Source: Streptomyces sp. NBC_01497 (lineage in GTDB: Bacteria > Actinomycetota > Actinomycetes > Streptomycetales > Streptomycetaceae). Taken from it: a stretch of DNA of 64,000 bases. Of the stretch, positions 43,344-50,279 are shown in pieces (the stretch's first letter is position 1; each line of letters opens with the position of its first letter). The notes under the pieces are model-generated. The model did no database searches. It saw only the letters and a program-made list of their open reading frames with translations, and had not been told where the DNA came from. The stretch spans positions 6,510,001-6,574,000 of the forward strand of contig NZ_CP109427.1 in NCBI RefSeq assembly GCF_036250695.1. Direction: 5' to 3'. Both the position numbers and the translations under genes were made by a program.

Positions 43344-43789
43344 ACGGTTCTGGACGACCTGGATGCTGTGCGCCGGCTGCCGTGCACGCGGTGCCGAGCG
43401 GCCGGTTCCGGGCTTCGCGGGACGTGCGGGCCTCGCGGGGCGTGCGGGGCGTCCCGCCTGGGACCTGTCCGCCGTGGTGATCCCGCGGCGGGAAAAGGGC
43501 GGACGCCAGCGTGGCCGGGCGCGCGCTGTCCGATGCCTTCGCCTCGAAGGGGAAGGCGTCGCACGCGAACGCGGGCAGGCACACGAGGCTGCCCCGGTCC
43601 GACGCCGACGCCGAGGCCGACAGCGCGGTCCGTTCCGCGCCCGGCCTCTGCGGGGCGATCACCGCGGTGGCCTGACGCACCGGTCGCGGCGTCCGGTGCG
43701 TCAGGCCCGGACCCAGCGGGGAGCCGGGCGTCCGGCGTGCGGGTGTAACGGGCGCCCGACGCTCGGGGCGATGCCGAGGCGGCCGGGGC
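43344..43789. other. 446-bp convergent intergenic region
   Basis: No convincing gene. A 54-codon frame from a GTG at 43511 to 43675 has fair codon bias but no ribosome binding site of note, and is left uncalled. The right part carries the hairpin at 43669-43707. Confidence 0.5.
43669..43707. terminator. Strong hairpin between convergent ADH and TetR genes
   Basis: A perfect 15-bp stem (43669-43683 with 43693-43707) with a 9-base loop lies 83 bases after the end of the TetR gene and 326 bases after the alcohol dehydrogenase. Confidence 0.65.
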
Positions 43790-44449
43790 TCAGAGCGGGT
43801 CGGGGGGACGTCCGGCGCGCCGGGCGTACTCCTGGGCGAGGCCGTCGATCAGCGCCCGCAGGCCGGTCTGGAAGGCGCCCTCGTCCACCTGCCGCTGGTG
43901 CTCCGCGAGCAGGTGGGCCTGGCCCAGGTGCGGGTAGTCGGCCGGGTCGTACGCGTCCCGGTCCTCCACGAAGCCCCGGGCGAACGACGACAGCGCGGAG
44001 CCGGTGACGAAGTAGCGCATCAACGCGCCGATCCTGGTCGCCTGTGCGGGCGGCCAGCCCGCCCTGACCATCGCGCCGAAGACCGCGTCCGCCATCCGCA
44101 GCCCGGCCGGCCGGCGGCCGGGGCCGTGCGCGAGGACGGGCACCAGGTGGGGATGGTCAGCGAGCGCGGCCCGGTAGGAGAAGGCCCAGTCGCGCAGTGC
44201 CGTGCGCCAGTCGCGGCTGTCGTGCTCCTCGAACATCGACAGGTCGACCTGCGCGCTCACCGTGTCGGCCACGGCCTCCAGGATCTCGTCCTTGGTGCGG
44301 AAGTGGTTGTAGAGCGAGGGACCGCTCACTCCGAGTTCCGCCGCGAGGCGCCGGGTGGAGACCGCTTCGAGGCCCTCGGCGTCCAGCAGCGCGCTCGCCG
44401 TGGCGACGATGCGTTCTCTGCTGAGCAGGGGCTTGCGCGGTCGGGCCAT
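43790..44449 (-). CDS. TetR-family transcriptional regulator
   Basis: 219 aa. An N-terminal helix-turn-helix (LLSRERIVATASALLDAEGL, then AVSTRRLAAELGVSGPSLYN and HFRTKDEILEAVAD) is followed by an all-helical ligand domain. It is divergent from an acyl-CoA dehydrogenase with 121 bases between, and a 19-bp inverted repeat lies in that gap. TetR proteins of this type usually sense acyl-CoA esters and repress the divergent catabolic gene. The ATG at 44449 is used; an ATG 9 bases upstream is the alternative. No ribosome binding site is seen for either, so the mRNA could be leaderless. Confidence 0.87.
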   Translation of the reverse strand: MARPRKPLLSRERIVATASALLDAEGLEAVSTRRLAAELGVSGPSLYNHFRTKDEILEAVADTVSAQVDLSMFEEHDSRDWRTALRDWAFSYRAALADHPHLVPVLAHGPGRRPAGLRMADAVFGAMVRAGWPPAQATRIGALMRYFVTGSALSSFARGFVEDRDAYDPADYPHLGQAHLLAEHQRQVDEGAFQTGLRALIDGLAQEYARRAGRPPDPL

Positions 44450-44477
44450 GGCCCACATAGTAGGGCCTGCGCATATT

Positions 44478-44496
44478 AAACTAGCAGTGCTAATTT
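44478..44496. promoter_or_regulatory. Candidate TetR operator (copy C), TetR/acyl-CoA dehydrogenase divergent promoter
   Basis: AAACTAGC-AGT-GCTAATTT is an inverted repeat with one mismatch between arms. It is in the only place from which the TetR protein could control both itself and the divergent acyl-CoA dehydrogenase. Two further copies lie at 15085 and 40644. Confidence 0.7.
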
Positions 44497-44570
44497 AACT
44501 TTCCGGCATCGCGGGCGACCCCGTCGGCGGTGCCGCTCACCGTCCCCGTCCGTCGAAGGAGCCCGCGACC

Positions 44571-45722
44571 ATGAACCTGGAGCTGAGCGAGGAGCAGTCC
44601 GACATACGTGCCCTCGCGCGCGACTTCGTGGCGCGCGAGATCACACCGCACGTCGTCGAGTGGGACCGTGCGGAGAGTGTCGACCGGGCGATCGTCCCCC
44701 GGCTCGGCGCGCTCGGGCTGCTCGGGATGACGGTGCCCGAGGAGTACGGCGGCTCCGGCGGGGATCATCTGACGTACTGCCTGGTCACCGAGGAGCTGGG
44801 GCGCGGCGACTCGTCCGTGCGCGGCATCGTCTCCGTCTCCCTGGGCCTGGTCGGCAAGACGGTCCTGGCGTGGGGCGACGAGGAGCAGAAGCGCGCCTGG
44901 CTGCCCCGGATCACCTCGGGTGAGGCCATCGGCTGCTTCGGTCTCACCGAGCCCGGCACGGGCTCGGACGCGGGCAACCTCGCGACGCGCGCGGTGCGCG
45001 ACGGCGACGACTGGGTCATCGACGGCTCGAAGATGTTCATCACCAACGGCACCTGGGCCGATGTGGTCCTGCTGTTCGCCCGCACCAACGACACACCGGG
45101 CCACCGCGGCATCTCCGCCTTCCTCGTGCCCACCGGGACGCCGGGCCTGAGCCGCCGCACGCTGCACGGCAAGCTCGGTCTGCGCGGCCAGGCCACCGCG
45201 GAGCTGGCCCTCGACGGGGTGCGGGTGCCGTCGGCCGCGATGCTGGGTCCTGAGGGCAAGGGGTTCTCCATCGCCATGTCCGCGCTGGCGAAGGGCCGGA
45301 TGGCGGTGGCCGCCGGCAGTGTGGGCATCGCCCAGGCCGCGCTCGACGCGGCCCTCGGATACGCGGGCGAGCGCGAGCAGTTCGGCTCCACCATCGCCCA
45401 CTACCAACTGGTGCAGGAGCTCATCAGCGACATGGCGGTGGATGTCGACGCGGCCCGGCTGCTGACCTGGCGGGTGGCCGATCTCATCGACCGGGGCGAG
45501 GAGTTCGCCACCGCCGCGTCGAAGGCGAAACTGTTCGCGTCGGAGGCCGCGGTACGTGCCGCGAACAACGCGATCCAGGTGTTCGGCGGCTACGGGTACA
45601 TCGACGAGTACCCGGTCGGCAAACTCCTGCGCGACGCCCGGGTGATGACCCTCTACGAAGGCACCAGCCAGATCCAGAAGCTCATCATCGGCCGTGCGCT
45701 GACCGGGGTTTCGGCCTTCTGA
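44571..45722 (+). CDS. Acyl-CoA dehydrogenase
   Basis: 383 aa with complete acyl-CoA dehydrogenase domains. FAD and substrate motifs are CFGLTEPGTGSDAGNL (about 123), MFITNGTWADVVLLFA and the catalytic Glu in VMTLYEGTSQIQKLIIGRAL (about 365). The FGGYGYIDEYPV motif is typical of short/medium or branched-chain enzymes. GAAGGAG lies 10 bases before the ATG. It is divergent from a TetR gene. The chain length of the substrate cannot be told, but the Glu position near the C-terminus is that of short/branched-chain enzymes rather than isovaleryl-type. Confidence 0.9.
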   Translation: MNLELSEEQSDIRALARDFVAREITPHVVEWDRAESVDRAIVPRLGALGLLGMTVPEEYGGSGGDHLTYCLVTEELGRGDSSVRGIVSVSLGLVGKTVLAWGDEEQKRAWLPRITSGEAIGCFGLTEPGTGSDAGNLATRAVRDGDDWVIDGSKMFITNGTWADVVLLFARTNDTPGHRGISAFLVPTGTPGLSRRTLHGKLGLRGQATAELALDGVRVPSAAMLGPEGKGFSIAMSALAKGRMAVAAGSVGIAQAALDAALGYAGEREQFGSTIAHYQLVQELISDMAVDVDAARLLTWRVADLIDRGEEFATAASKAKLFASEAAVRAANNAIQVFGGYGYIDEYPVGKLLRDARVMTLYEGTSQIQKLIIGRALTGVSAF

Positions 45723-45749
45723 GCGCGGTGCGGCCCGGCCGGGGTACGA

Positions 45750-45778
45750 CAGTGCCCCGCCACGGGGGCGGGGCACTG
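45750..45778. terminator. Bidirectional terminator between acyl-CoA dehydrogenase and acetate-transporter-like gene
   Basis: CAGTGCCCCGCC (45750-45761) pairs perfectly with GGCGGGGCACTG (45767-45778) over a 5-base loop. It lies between converging genes, 27 bases after the first stop. Confidence 0.78.
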
Positions 45779-45849
45779 GTCGACGCGGTCGTGCCGCCTT
45801 GGTCCGGGGCCGGGCGGAGCGTGATGTCCCGTCGGCCCCGGAACGGATG

Positions 45850-46476
45850 TCAGGCGAGCGGCCACACCGGCAGAACGGTCTTCGCCCAGGTGCTGTTGGC
45901 CACTGTCGCGCAGGACGCGTACCAGGCGACGGCCGCGGTCACGTACCCCGCCCAGCCGCCGACCTTGTCGATGCCCGTCGACTGCGCGAACGCGCCGATG
46001 GTCAGCAGGATGAAGGTGAGCGCCAGCAGCGCGATCACGGCCAGCACCGCCCCGCTGGTACGCATCGCCGGGATGATCATGTAGGTCGTGAAGATCGCCC
46101 AGGCCAGCAGGAACAGGCCGGTCGCCTGGTAGGCGTGGGCCGGCGGCAGCTTCGGCGCGACGTGGGAGATGTAGTAGGCGAACGCGAGCCAGAAGGCGCC
46201 GTACGAGCTGAACGCGGTGGCCGCGAAGGTGTTGGCCCTGCGGAACTCCCACATACCCGCGAGGAGTTGGGCGAGGCCGCCGTAGAACAGGGCGAGCGGG
46301 AGCACCACGGTCTCCAGCGTGTCGCTGAGCAGGCCGGTGTTGAAGGTGCTCAGGACGAAGGTGGTCATCGCGAAGGCGGCCAGCCCGAGGGCGCCCGGAT
46401 CGGCGATGCTCGCGGTGGGTGAGGGAGTTGCGGCCGGCTGGGGGGTTGCCGCGCTGTTCGGTTCTGCTGATGCCAC
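45850..46476 (-). CDS. Acetate uptake transporter, GPR1/FUN34/YaaH (SatP) family
   Basis: 208 aa from a GTG at 46476 with GAGAGGA about 8 bases upstream. After a disordered N-terminus of 25 residues comes DPGALGLAAFAMTTFVLSTF, which contains the family entry motif (NPAPLGL variant). Six hydrophobic helices follow, including LALFYGGLAQLLAGMWEFRR, FWLAFAYYISHVAP and LFLLAWAIFTTYMIIPAMRT. These proteins move acetate and succinate with protons or as anion channels. The Asn of the signature is Asp here. It converges on the acyl-CoA dehydrogenase and is divergent from a TetR gene. Confidence 0.88.
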   Translation of the reverse strand: MASAEPNSAATPQPAATPSPTASIADPGALGLAAFAMTTFVLSTFNTGLLSDTLETVVLPLALFYGGLAQLLAGMWEFRRANTFAATAFSSYGAFWLAFAYYISHVAPKLPPAHAYQATGLFLLAWAIFTTYMIIPAMRTSGAVLAVIALLALTFILLTIGAFAQSTGIDKVGGWAGYVTAAVAWYASCATVANSTWAKTVLPVWPLA

Positions 46477-46800
46477 GGGTGGATCCTCTCCGCGAGATGC
46501 GCCTGACAATTCCCGGCGCGCTTCCGGCGGCGGCGGAGCCCCCGCCTGGGTGTGCCGGCCTCGGAGATGGTGTGGTGATGTCGGAACGGTCCGTGGTCGG
46601 CGCTGCGCTCCGGGTCAAGGATCATCATCTTGGCCTCGTGTCATGAAGCGGTCAAGGAGCCGGGCGTCAATCGTTGCAGCTTCGAATCCCGCATTCGATT
46701 GCCGGGCGCCCCGGGTCCTTCCTAAGCGCTTGCTCACCCTCGGGGTATGGTGTGCGTCCTGCCCCAGGGCAGTTCGGTGTCCGGACGGAAGGGGCGAACC
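46477..46800. other. 324-bp divergent region (SatP-type gene / TetR gene)
   Basis: No gene is seen. Between about 46610 and 46700 the sequence is AT-richer. The word AAGCGCTTGCTCA at 46724-46736 recurs exactly at 63879-63891 before the MaoC gene and is the best operator candidate. Confidence 0.5.
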
Positions 46801-47436
46801 ATGCGTACGGCCGAATCGGTCGACGGCGACGGTGGGAGCGGCGGCGCCGCGTGGGCCGAGGTCTCGCCCGAGGCCGCCAGGAGGCTGCTGGTCGCGGCCG
46901 TCGAGGCGTTCGCCGAGCGCGGCTACCACGCCACCACCACACGGGACATCGCGGGCCGGGCCGGCATGAGCCCCGCCGCCCTCTACATCCACTACAAGAC
47001 CAAGGAAGAACTGCTGCACCGGATCAGCAGGATCGGGCACGACCGTGCCCTGGAGATCCTGCGCAGGGCCGAGTCCGGCGGCGGCACCTCGGCCGAGCGG
47101 CTGGCCGAGGTCGTACGGGCGTTTGTGCGCTGGCACGCGGAGCAGCACACCACCGCCCGGGTGGTGCAGTACGAACTCGACGCGCTGGGCCCGGAACACC
47201 GCCCCGAGATCGTCGCCCTGCGGCGGCAGAGCGACGCCGTGGTGCGCAGGATCCTGGAGGACGGCGTGCGGGACGGCGAGTTCGACGTGCCGGACGTCGG
47301 CGGCACCACCCTCGCGGTGCTCTCGCTCTGCATCGACGTGGCACGGTGGTTCAGCGACGCGGGCAGCAGGACGCCCGAGGAGGTCGGGGACCTCTACGCC
47401 GGCCTCGTCCTGCGGATGGTGCGCGCGAGGCCCTGA
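46801..47436 (+). CDS. TetR-family transcriptional regulator
   Basis: 211 aa from the ATG at 46801 (GAAGGGG about 5 bases upstream). The helix-turn-helix reads AAVEAFAERGYHATTTRDIA, then GRAGMSPAALYIHYKTKEEL. The ligand domain is all-helical (HRISRIGHDRALEILRRAES and ARVVQYELDALGPEHRPEIV). This type is close to FadR/AcrR-like regulators of acyl-CoA metabolism in actinobacteria. Its own leader holds AAGCGCTTGCTCA, also found before the MaoC dehydratase gene at the end of the window, which suggests a shared regulon. The hypB gene converges on it, 55 bases away. Confidence 0.88.
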   Translation: MRTAESVDGDGGSGGAAWAEVSPEAARRLLVAAVEAFAERGYHATTTRDIAGRAGMSPAALYIHYKTKEELLHRISRIGHDRALEILRRAESGGGTSAERLAEVVRAFVRWHAEQHTTARVVQYELDALGPEHRPEIVALRRQSDAVVRRILEDGVRDGEFDVPDVGGTTLAVLSLCIDVARWFSDAGSRTPEEVGDLYAGLVLRMVRARP

Positions 47437-47491
47437 CCTCAGCCGGCGCCGGCACCCCGGCGCCCGGCGCGGGCCTCCCTCGTGCGGTGTC

Positions 47492-48364
47492 TCAACGCGC
47501 GGCGGCCACCGGCGCCTGCGCGTCGGGCCCGTACTGCCGCGCGACCCACGCGTACCAGTCGTCCATCCCCTCGCCCGTCGTCGCCGACACGGTCAGGACG
47601 CGCAGCCCGGGACTGACCGAACGGGCGTAGCGCACACACTGGTCGACGTCGAAGTCGACGTGGGGCAGCAGGTCGATCTTGTTGATGAGGACCAGGTCCG
47701 CGGCGGCGAACATGTATGGGTACTTCAGCGGCTTGTCGCTGCCCTCGGTCACCGAGATGATCACGACCTTGCTCTGCTCGCCCAGGTCGAACAGGGCGGG
47801 GCACACCAGATTCCCCACGTTCTCCACGAGGACCAGCGAACCGGGCGAGGGACGCAGCGCGGTGAGCGCGCCGCGCACCATCCCCGCGTCCAGGTGGCAG
47901 CCGGCGCCGGTGTTCACCTGGACCACGGCGCAGCCCGCCCGCTTGATGCGGTCGGCATCGAGCATCGTCTCCTGGTCGCCCTCGACGACCGCGACCTCAC
48001 GGCGTCCCGACAGGTCGCGCACGGTGCGCTCCAGCAGCGTGGTCTTGCCCGAGCCGGGGGAGCTCATCAGGTTGACGGCGACGACGCCCCGCTCGGCCAG
48101 CCAGGCCCGGTTCTCCTCCGCCAGCAGCTCGTTCTTGGCGAGGACCCGCTGCTCCAGCGTGACGGTGGCGTCGCCGTCCCCGGCACGGCCGTGCTCATGA
48201 GTGTCGTGGCTGTCATGGCCGTGGCCGTGGGCGCCGCCGTGGGCGTGGTCCCGGCCATCGGCCGGTGGGTGCGGGTGGTGCGGCGTCGCGCCCTCCTCGC
48301 CCGGTACGCCGATCCGCACGCCCCCATGGGCGCTCGTCCCACCGCAACCGCAGGTTCCGCACAT
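47492..48364 (-). CDS. hypB: Hydrogenase nickel-insertion GTPase HypB
   Basis: 290 aa. The N-terminus MCGTCGCGG carries the CxxCxC metal site. Residues 29-58 hold a nickel-storing His-rich stretch (HHPHP, then HAHGGAHGHGHDSHDTHEHG). The GTPase core follows, with P-loop NLMSSPGSGKTTLLERTV (98-115), VVEGDQETMLDADRIKRAG, and ENVGNLVCPALFDLGEQSKV with the metal-site Cys. LVLINKIDLLPHVDFDVDQC supplies the base motif. HypB delivers nickel with HypA to the hydrogenase large subunit. It is 5 bases after hypA, in an operon divergent from the structural genes. Confidence 0.95.
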   Translation of the reverse strand: MCGTCGCGGTSAHGGVRIGVPGEEGATPHHPHPPADGRDHAHGGAHGHGHDSHDTHEHGRAGDGDATVTLEQRVLAKNELLAEENRAWLAERGVVAVNLMSSPGSGKTTLLERTVRDLSGRREVAVVEGDQETMLDADRIKRAGCAVVQVNTGAGCHLDAGMVRGALTALRPSPGSLVLVENVGNLVCPALFDLGEQSKVVIISVTEGSDKPLKYPYMFAAADLVLINKIDLLPHVDFDVDQCVRYARSVSPGLRVLTVSATTGEGMDDWYAWVARQYGPDAQAPVAAAR

Positions 48365-48369
48365 CCGGT

Positions 48370-48699
48370 TCAGCCCACTTTCATCGAAACGATCTGGAGC
48401 TCCCGCCCCGACACGACCCGCACGTCGGCGCTGCCGCACGGGCACAGCAGGACGAGCCCGTCGAGGGGGATGTCGGTGTCGCACGCCCGGCAGTGCCCCG
48501 AGCCGCCGGGCTGTTCGATCTGGAGCCGCGCGCCCTCGGCGACCGTGCCCGCGGTGACCAGGTCGAAGCAGAATCGCATGGAGTCGGGCACCACCGCGGT
48601 GAGCGCGCCGACGCGGACGGTCACCGTGTGGACCGGGCGGCCCGCCGCCTTCTCGCAGACCGCGTCCACGACACTCTGTGTGATCGCCAGTTCGTGCAT
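48370..48699 (-). CDS. hypA: Hydrogenase nickel metallochaperone HypA
   Basis: 109 aa. The nickel-binding N-terminus is MHELAITQSVVDAV with His2-Glu3. The structural zinc site has CRAC (Cys70, Cys73) and CPC (Cys86, Cys88), so the second knuckle is CxC instead of CxxC. HypA hands nickel to HypB and the large subunit precursor. It is the first gene of the hypAB operon. The divergent promoter shared with hhyS would allow joint control of maturation and structural genes. Confidence 0.94.
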   Translation of the reverse strand: MHELAITQSVVDAVCEKAAGRPVHTVTVRVGALTAVVPDSMRFCFDLVTAGTVAEGARLQIEQPGGSGHCRACDTDIPLDGLVLLCPCGSADVRVVSGRELQIVSMKVG

Positions 48700-49060
48700 C
48701 GCCGTTCCGCCGTCCCTTCGTGTCCATCACGTCCGAGGTGCCCGTGCGGCAGGTCCGAGGCCGGGTGAGGCGGCCGCGCGAAGCACCGATCGGGGTATCG
48801 CACCCGAATCACCCGGACGGCCCAACCGGGGATCGGCGGGCCGTAGGGCGCAATAACCACTGATGGGGGCGGTTTCGGTCGGCTTCGGGCGCGGATGTGC
48901 CCCACCTGCGTCCAGGGAGTTCCCGGGTCGGCCTGCGTTGCCGCGCGGCCACCGGGGCCTGTGGATGGTAGCAATGTGACCGGCGCCACACGCGTGGCGC
49001 GCCACCCCGAACTCGGTGACGCTCCGGATACAGCCTGAGCCCCCGGAAGGCGGCAACGCT
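48700..49060. promoter_or_regulatory. 361-bp divergent control region of the hydrogenase locus
   Basis: No gene. The region must hold the promoters of hypAB and of the hhySL operon. A perfect inverted repeat GCGCCAC-ACGC-GTGGCGC lies at 48983-49000, about 60 bases before hhyS. No good -10/-35 pair with normal spacing is seen before hhyS, which fits control by an alternative sigma factor or activator. AT-richer sequence is found around 48840-48880. Confidence 0.5.
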
Positions 49061-50116
49061 ATGCCGACAGAAGCCGCGGTCAAAGCGGAAGAAACGCTGA
49101 TCCACGTCCTGTGGATCAATGCCGGTCTCAGCTGCGACGGCGACTCCGTGGCGCTGACGGCGGCCACGCAGCCGAGCATCGAGGAGATCGCCCTCGGTGC
49201 CCTGCCGGGGCTGCCCCAGGTGGCGGTGCACTGGCCGCTCATCGACTTCGAGTGCGGCCCGCGAGACGGCGCCGACGACTTCCTCGAATGGTTCTTCAAG
49301 GCGGACCGCGGGGAACTCGACCCGTTCGTCCTGGTCGTCGAGGGGTCGATCCCCAACGAGCGGCTGCACGACGAGGGCTACTGGTCGGGGTTCGGCAACA
49401 AGCCCGGCACCGACCAGCCGATGACCACCAGCGAGTGGATCGACCGGCTCGCCCCGAAGGCCACCGCGATCGTCGCCGTCGGCACCTGTGCCACGTACGG
49501 CGGGATCCACGCCATGGCGGGCAACCCGACCGGCGCGATGGGCCTGCCCGACTACCTGGGCTGGGACTGGAAGTCCAAGGCGGACATCCCGATCGTGTGC
49601 GTGCCGGGCTGCCCGATCCAGCCGGACAACCTCTCCGAGACGCTCACCTACCTGCTCTACATGGCCACCGGCCAGGCTCCGATGATCCCGCTCGACGACG
49701 CGCTGCGCCCGACCTGGCTGTTCGGGCAGACCGTCCACGAGGGCTGCGACCGGGCCGGCTACTACGAGCAGGCCGACTTCGCCACCGAGTACGGCTCCCC
49801 GAAGTGCATCGTCAAGCTCGGCTGCTGGGGCCCCACCGTCAAGTGCAACGTGCCCAAGCGCGGCTGGATGAACGGCATCGGCGGCTGCCCCAACGTCGGC
49901 GGGATCTGCATCGGCTGCACGATGCCCGGCTTCCCCGACAAGTTCATGCCGTTCATGGACGAGCCCCCCGGCGGGAAGCTCTCCACCAACGCCTCCAAGG
50001 CGTACGGCGTGACGATGCGCCGCCTGCGCGGGCTCACCACCCACACGCTCGACCACGAGCCGAAGTGGCGCAGGCCCGGCACCGAACTCAGGAGCGGCGC
50101 GACCCGCACCTGGTGA
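49061..50116 (+). CDS. hhyS: [NiFe]-hydrogenase small subunit, group 1h type
   Basis: 351 aa FeS subunit of a high-affinity (atmospheric H2) uptake hydrogenase. The proximal cluster site reads LSCDGDSV: Cys25 is kept, but Asp28 takes the place of the second Cys of the usual CxxC. With Cys143 and Cys184 this makes a 3Cys-1Asp site, known from the oxygen-tolerant actinobacterial-type enzyme of Cupriavidus. His226, Cys229, Cys249 and Cys255 serve the distal cluster; Cys262, 276, 283 and 286 serve the medial one. No Tat signal peptide is present, so the enzyme stays in the cytoplasm. The ATG at 49061 has GGAAGG upstream. Confidence 0.94.
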   Translation: MPTEAAVKAEETLIHVLWINAGLSCDGDSVALTAATQPSIEEIALGALPGLPQVAVHWPLIDFECGPRDGADDFLEWFFKADRGELDPFVLVVEGSIPNERLHDEGYWSGFGNKPGTDQPMTTSEWIDRLAPKATAIVAVGTCATYGGIHAMAGNPTGAMGLPDYLGWDWKSKADIPIVCVPGCPIQPDNLSETLTYLLYMATGQAPMIPLDDALRPTWLFGQTVHEGCDRAGYYEQADFATEYGSPKCIVKLGCWGPTVKCNVPKRGWMNGIGGCPNVGGICIGCTMPGFPDKFMPFMDEPPGGKLSTNASKAYGVTMRRLRGLTTHTLDHEPKWRRPGTELRSGATRTW

Positions 50117-50120
50117 CATC

Positions 50121-50155
50121 CGGGCATCCGCGCCTCCGGTGGGCGCGGATGCCCG
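50121..50155 (+). other. Intercistronic hairpin between hhyS and hhyL
   Basis: A perfect 14-bp stem (50121-50134 with 50142-50155) with a 7-base loop starts 5 bases after the hhyS stop. It may protect the hhyS message from 3' decay or reduce read-through into hhyL. The remaining 125 bases to hhyL contain CCCGTACC-like words and a GAGG ribosome binding site. Confidence 0.65.
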
Positions 50156-50279
50156 TGCCCGTACCCCGCGTGGCCCGTACTCCCGCGGCCCGTACCCGGT
50201 GACCCCTACACCCCGTAACTCGTCGGCCGGCGCTGTCCAGCCGGTGACTCCCCGACACACTGACAGATGAGGCGGCGCA

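Noticed and set aside
43511..43675. 54-codon frame from GTG between alcohol dehydrogenase and TetR genes
   Set aside because: Codon bias is fair but there is no good ribosome binding site, no recognisable domain, and its stop lies inside a terminator hairpin.
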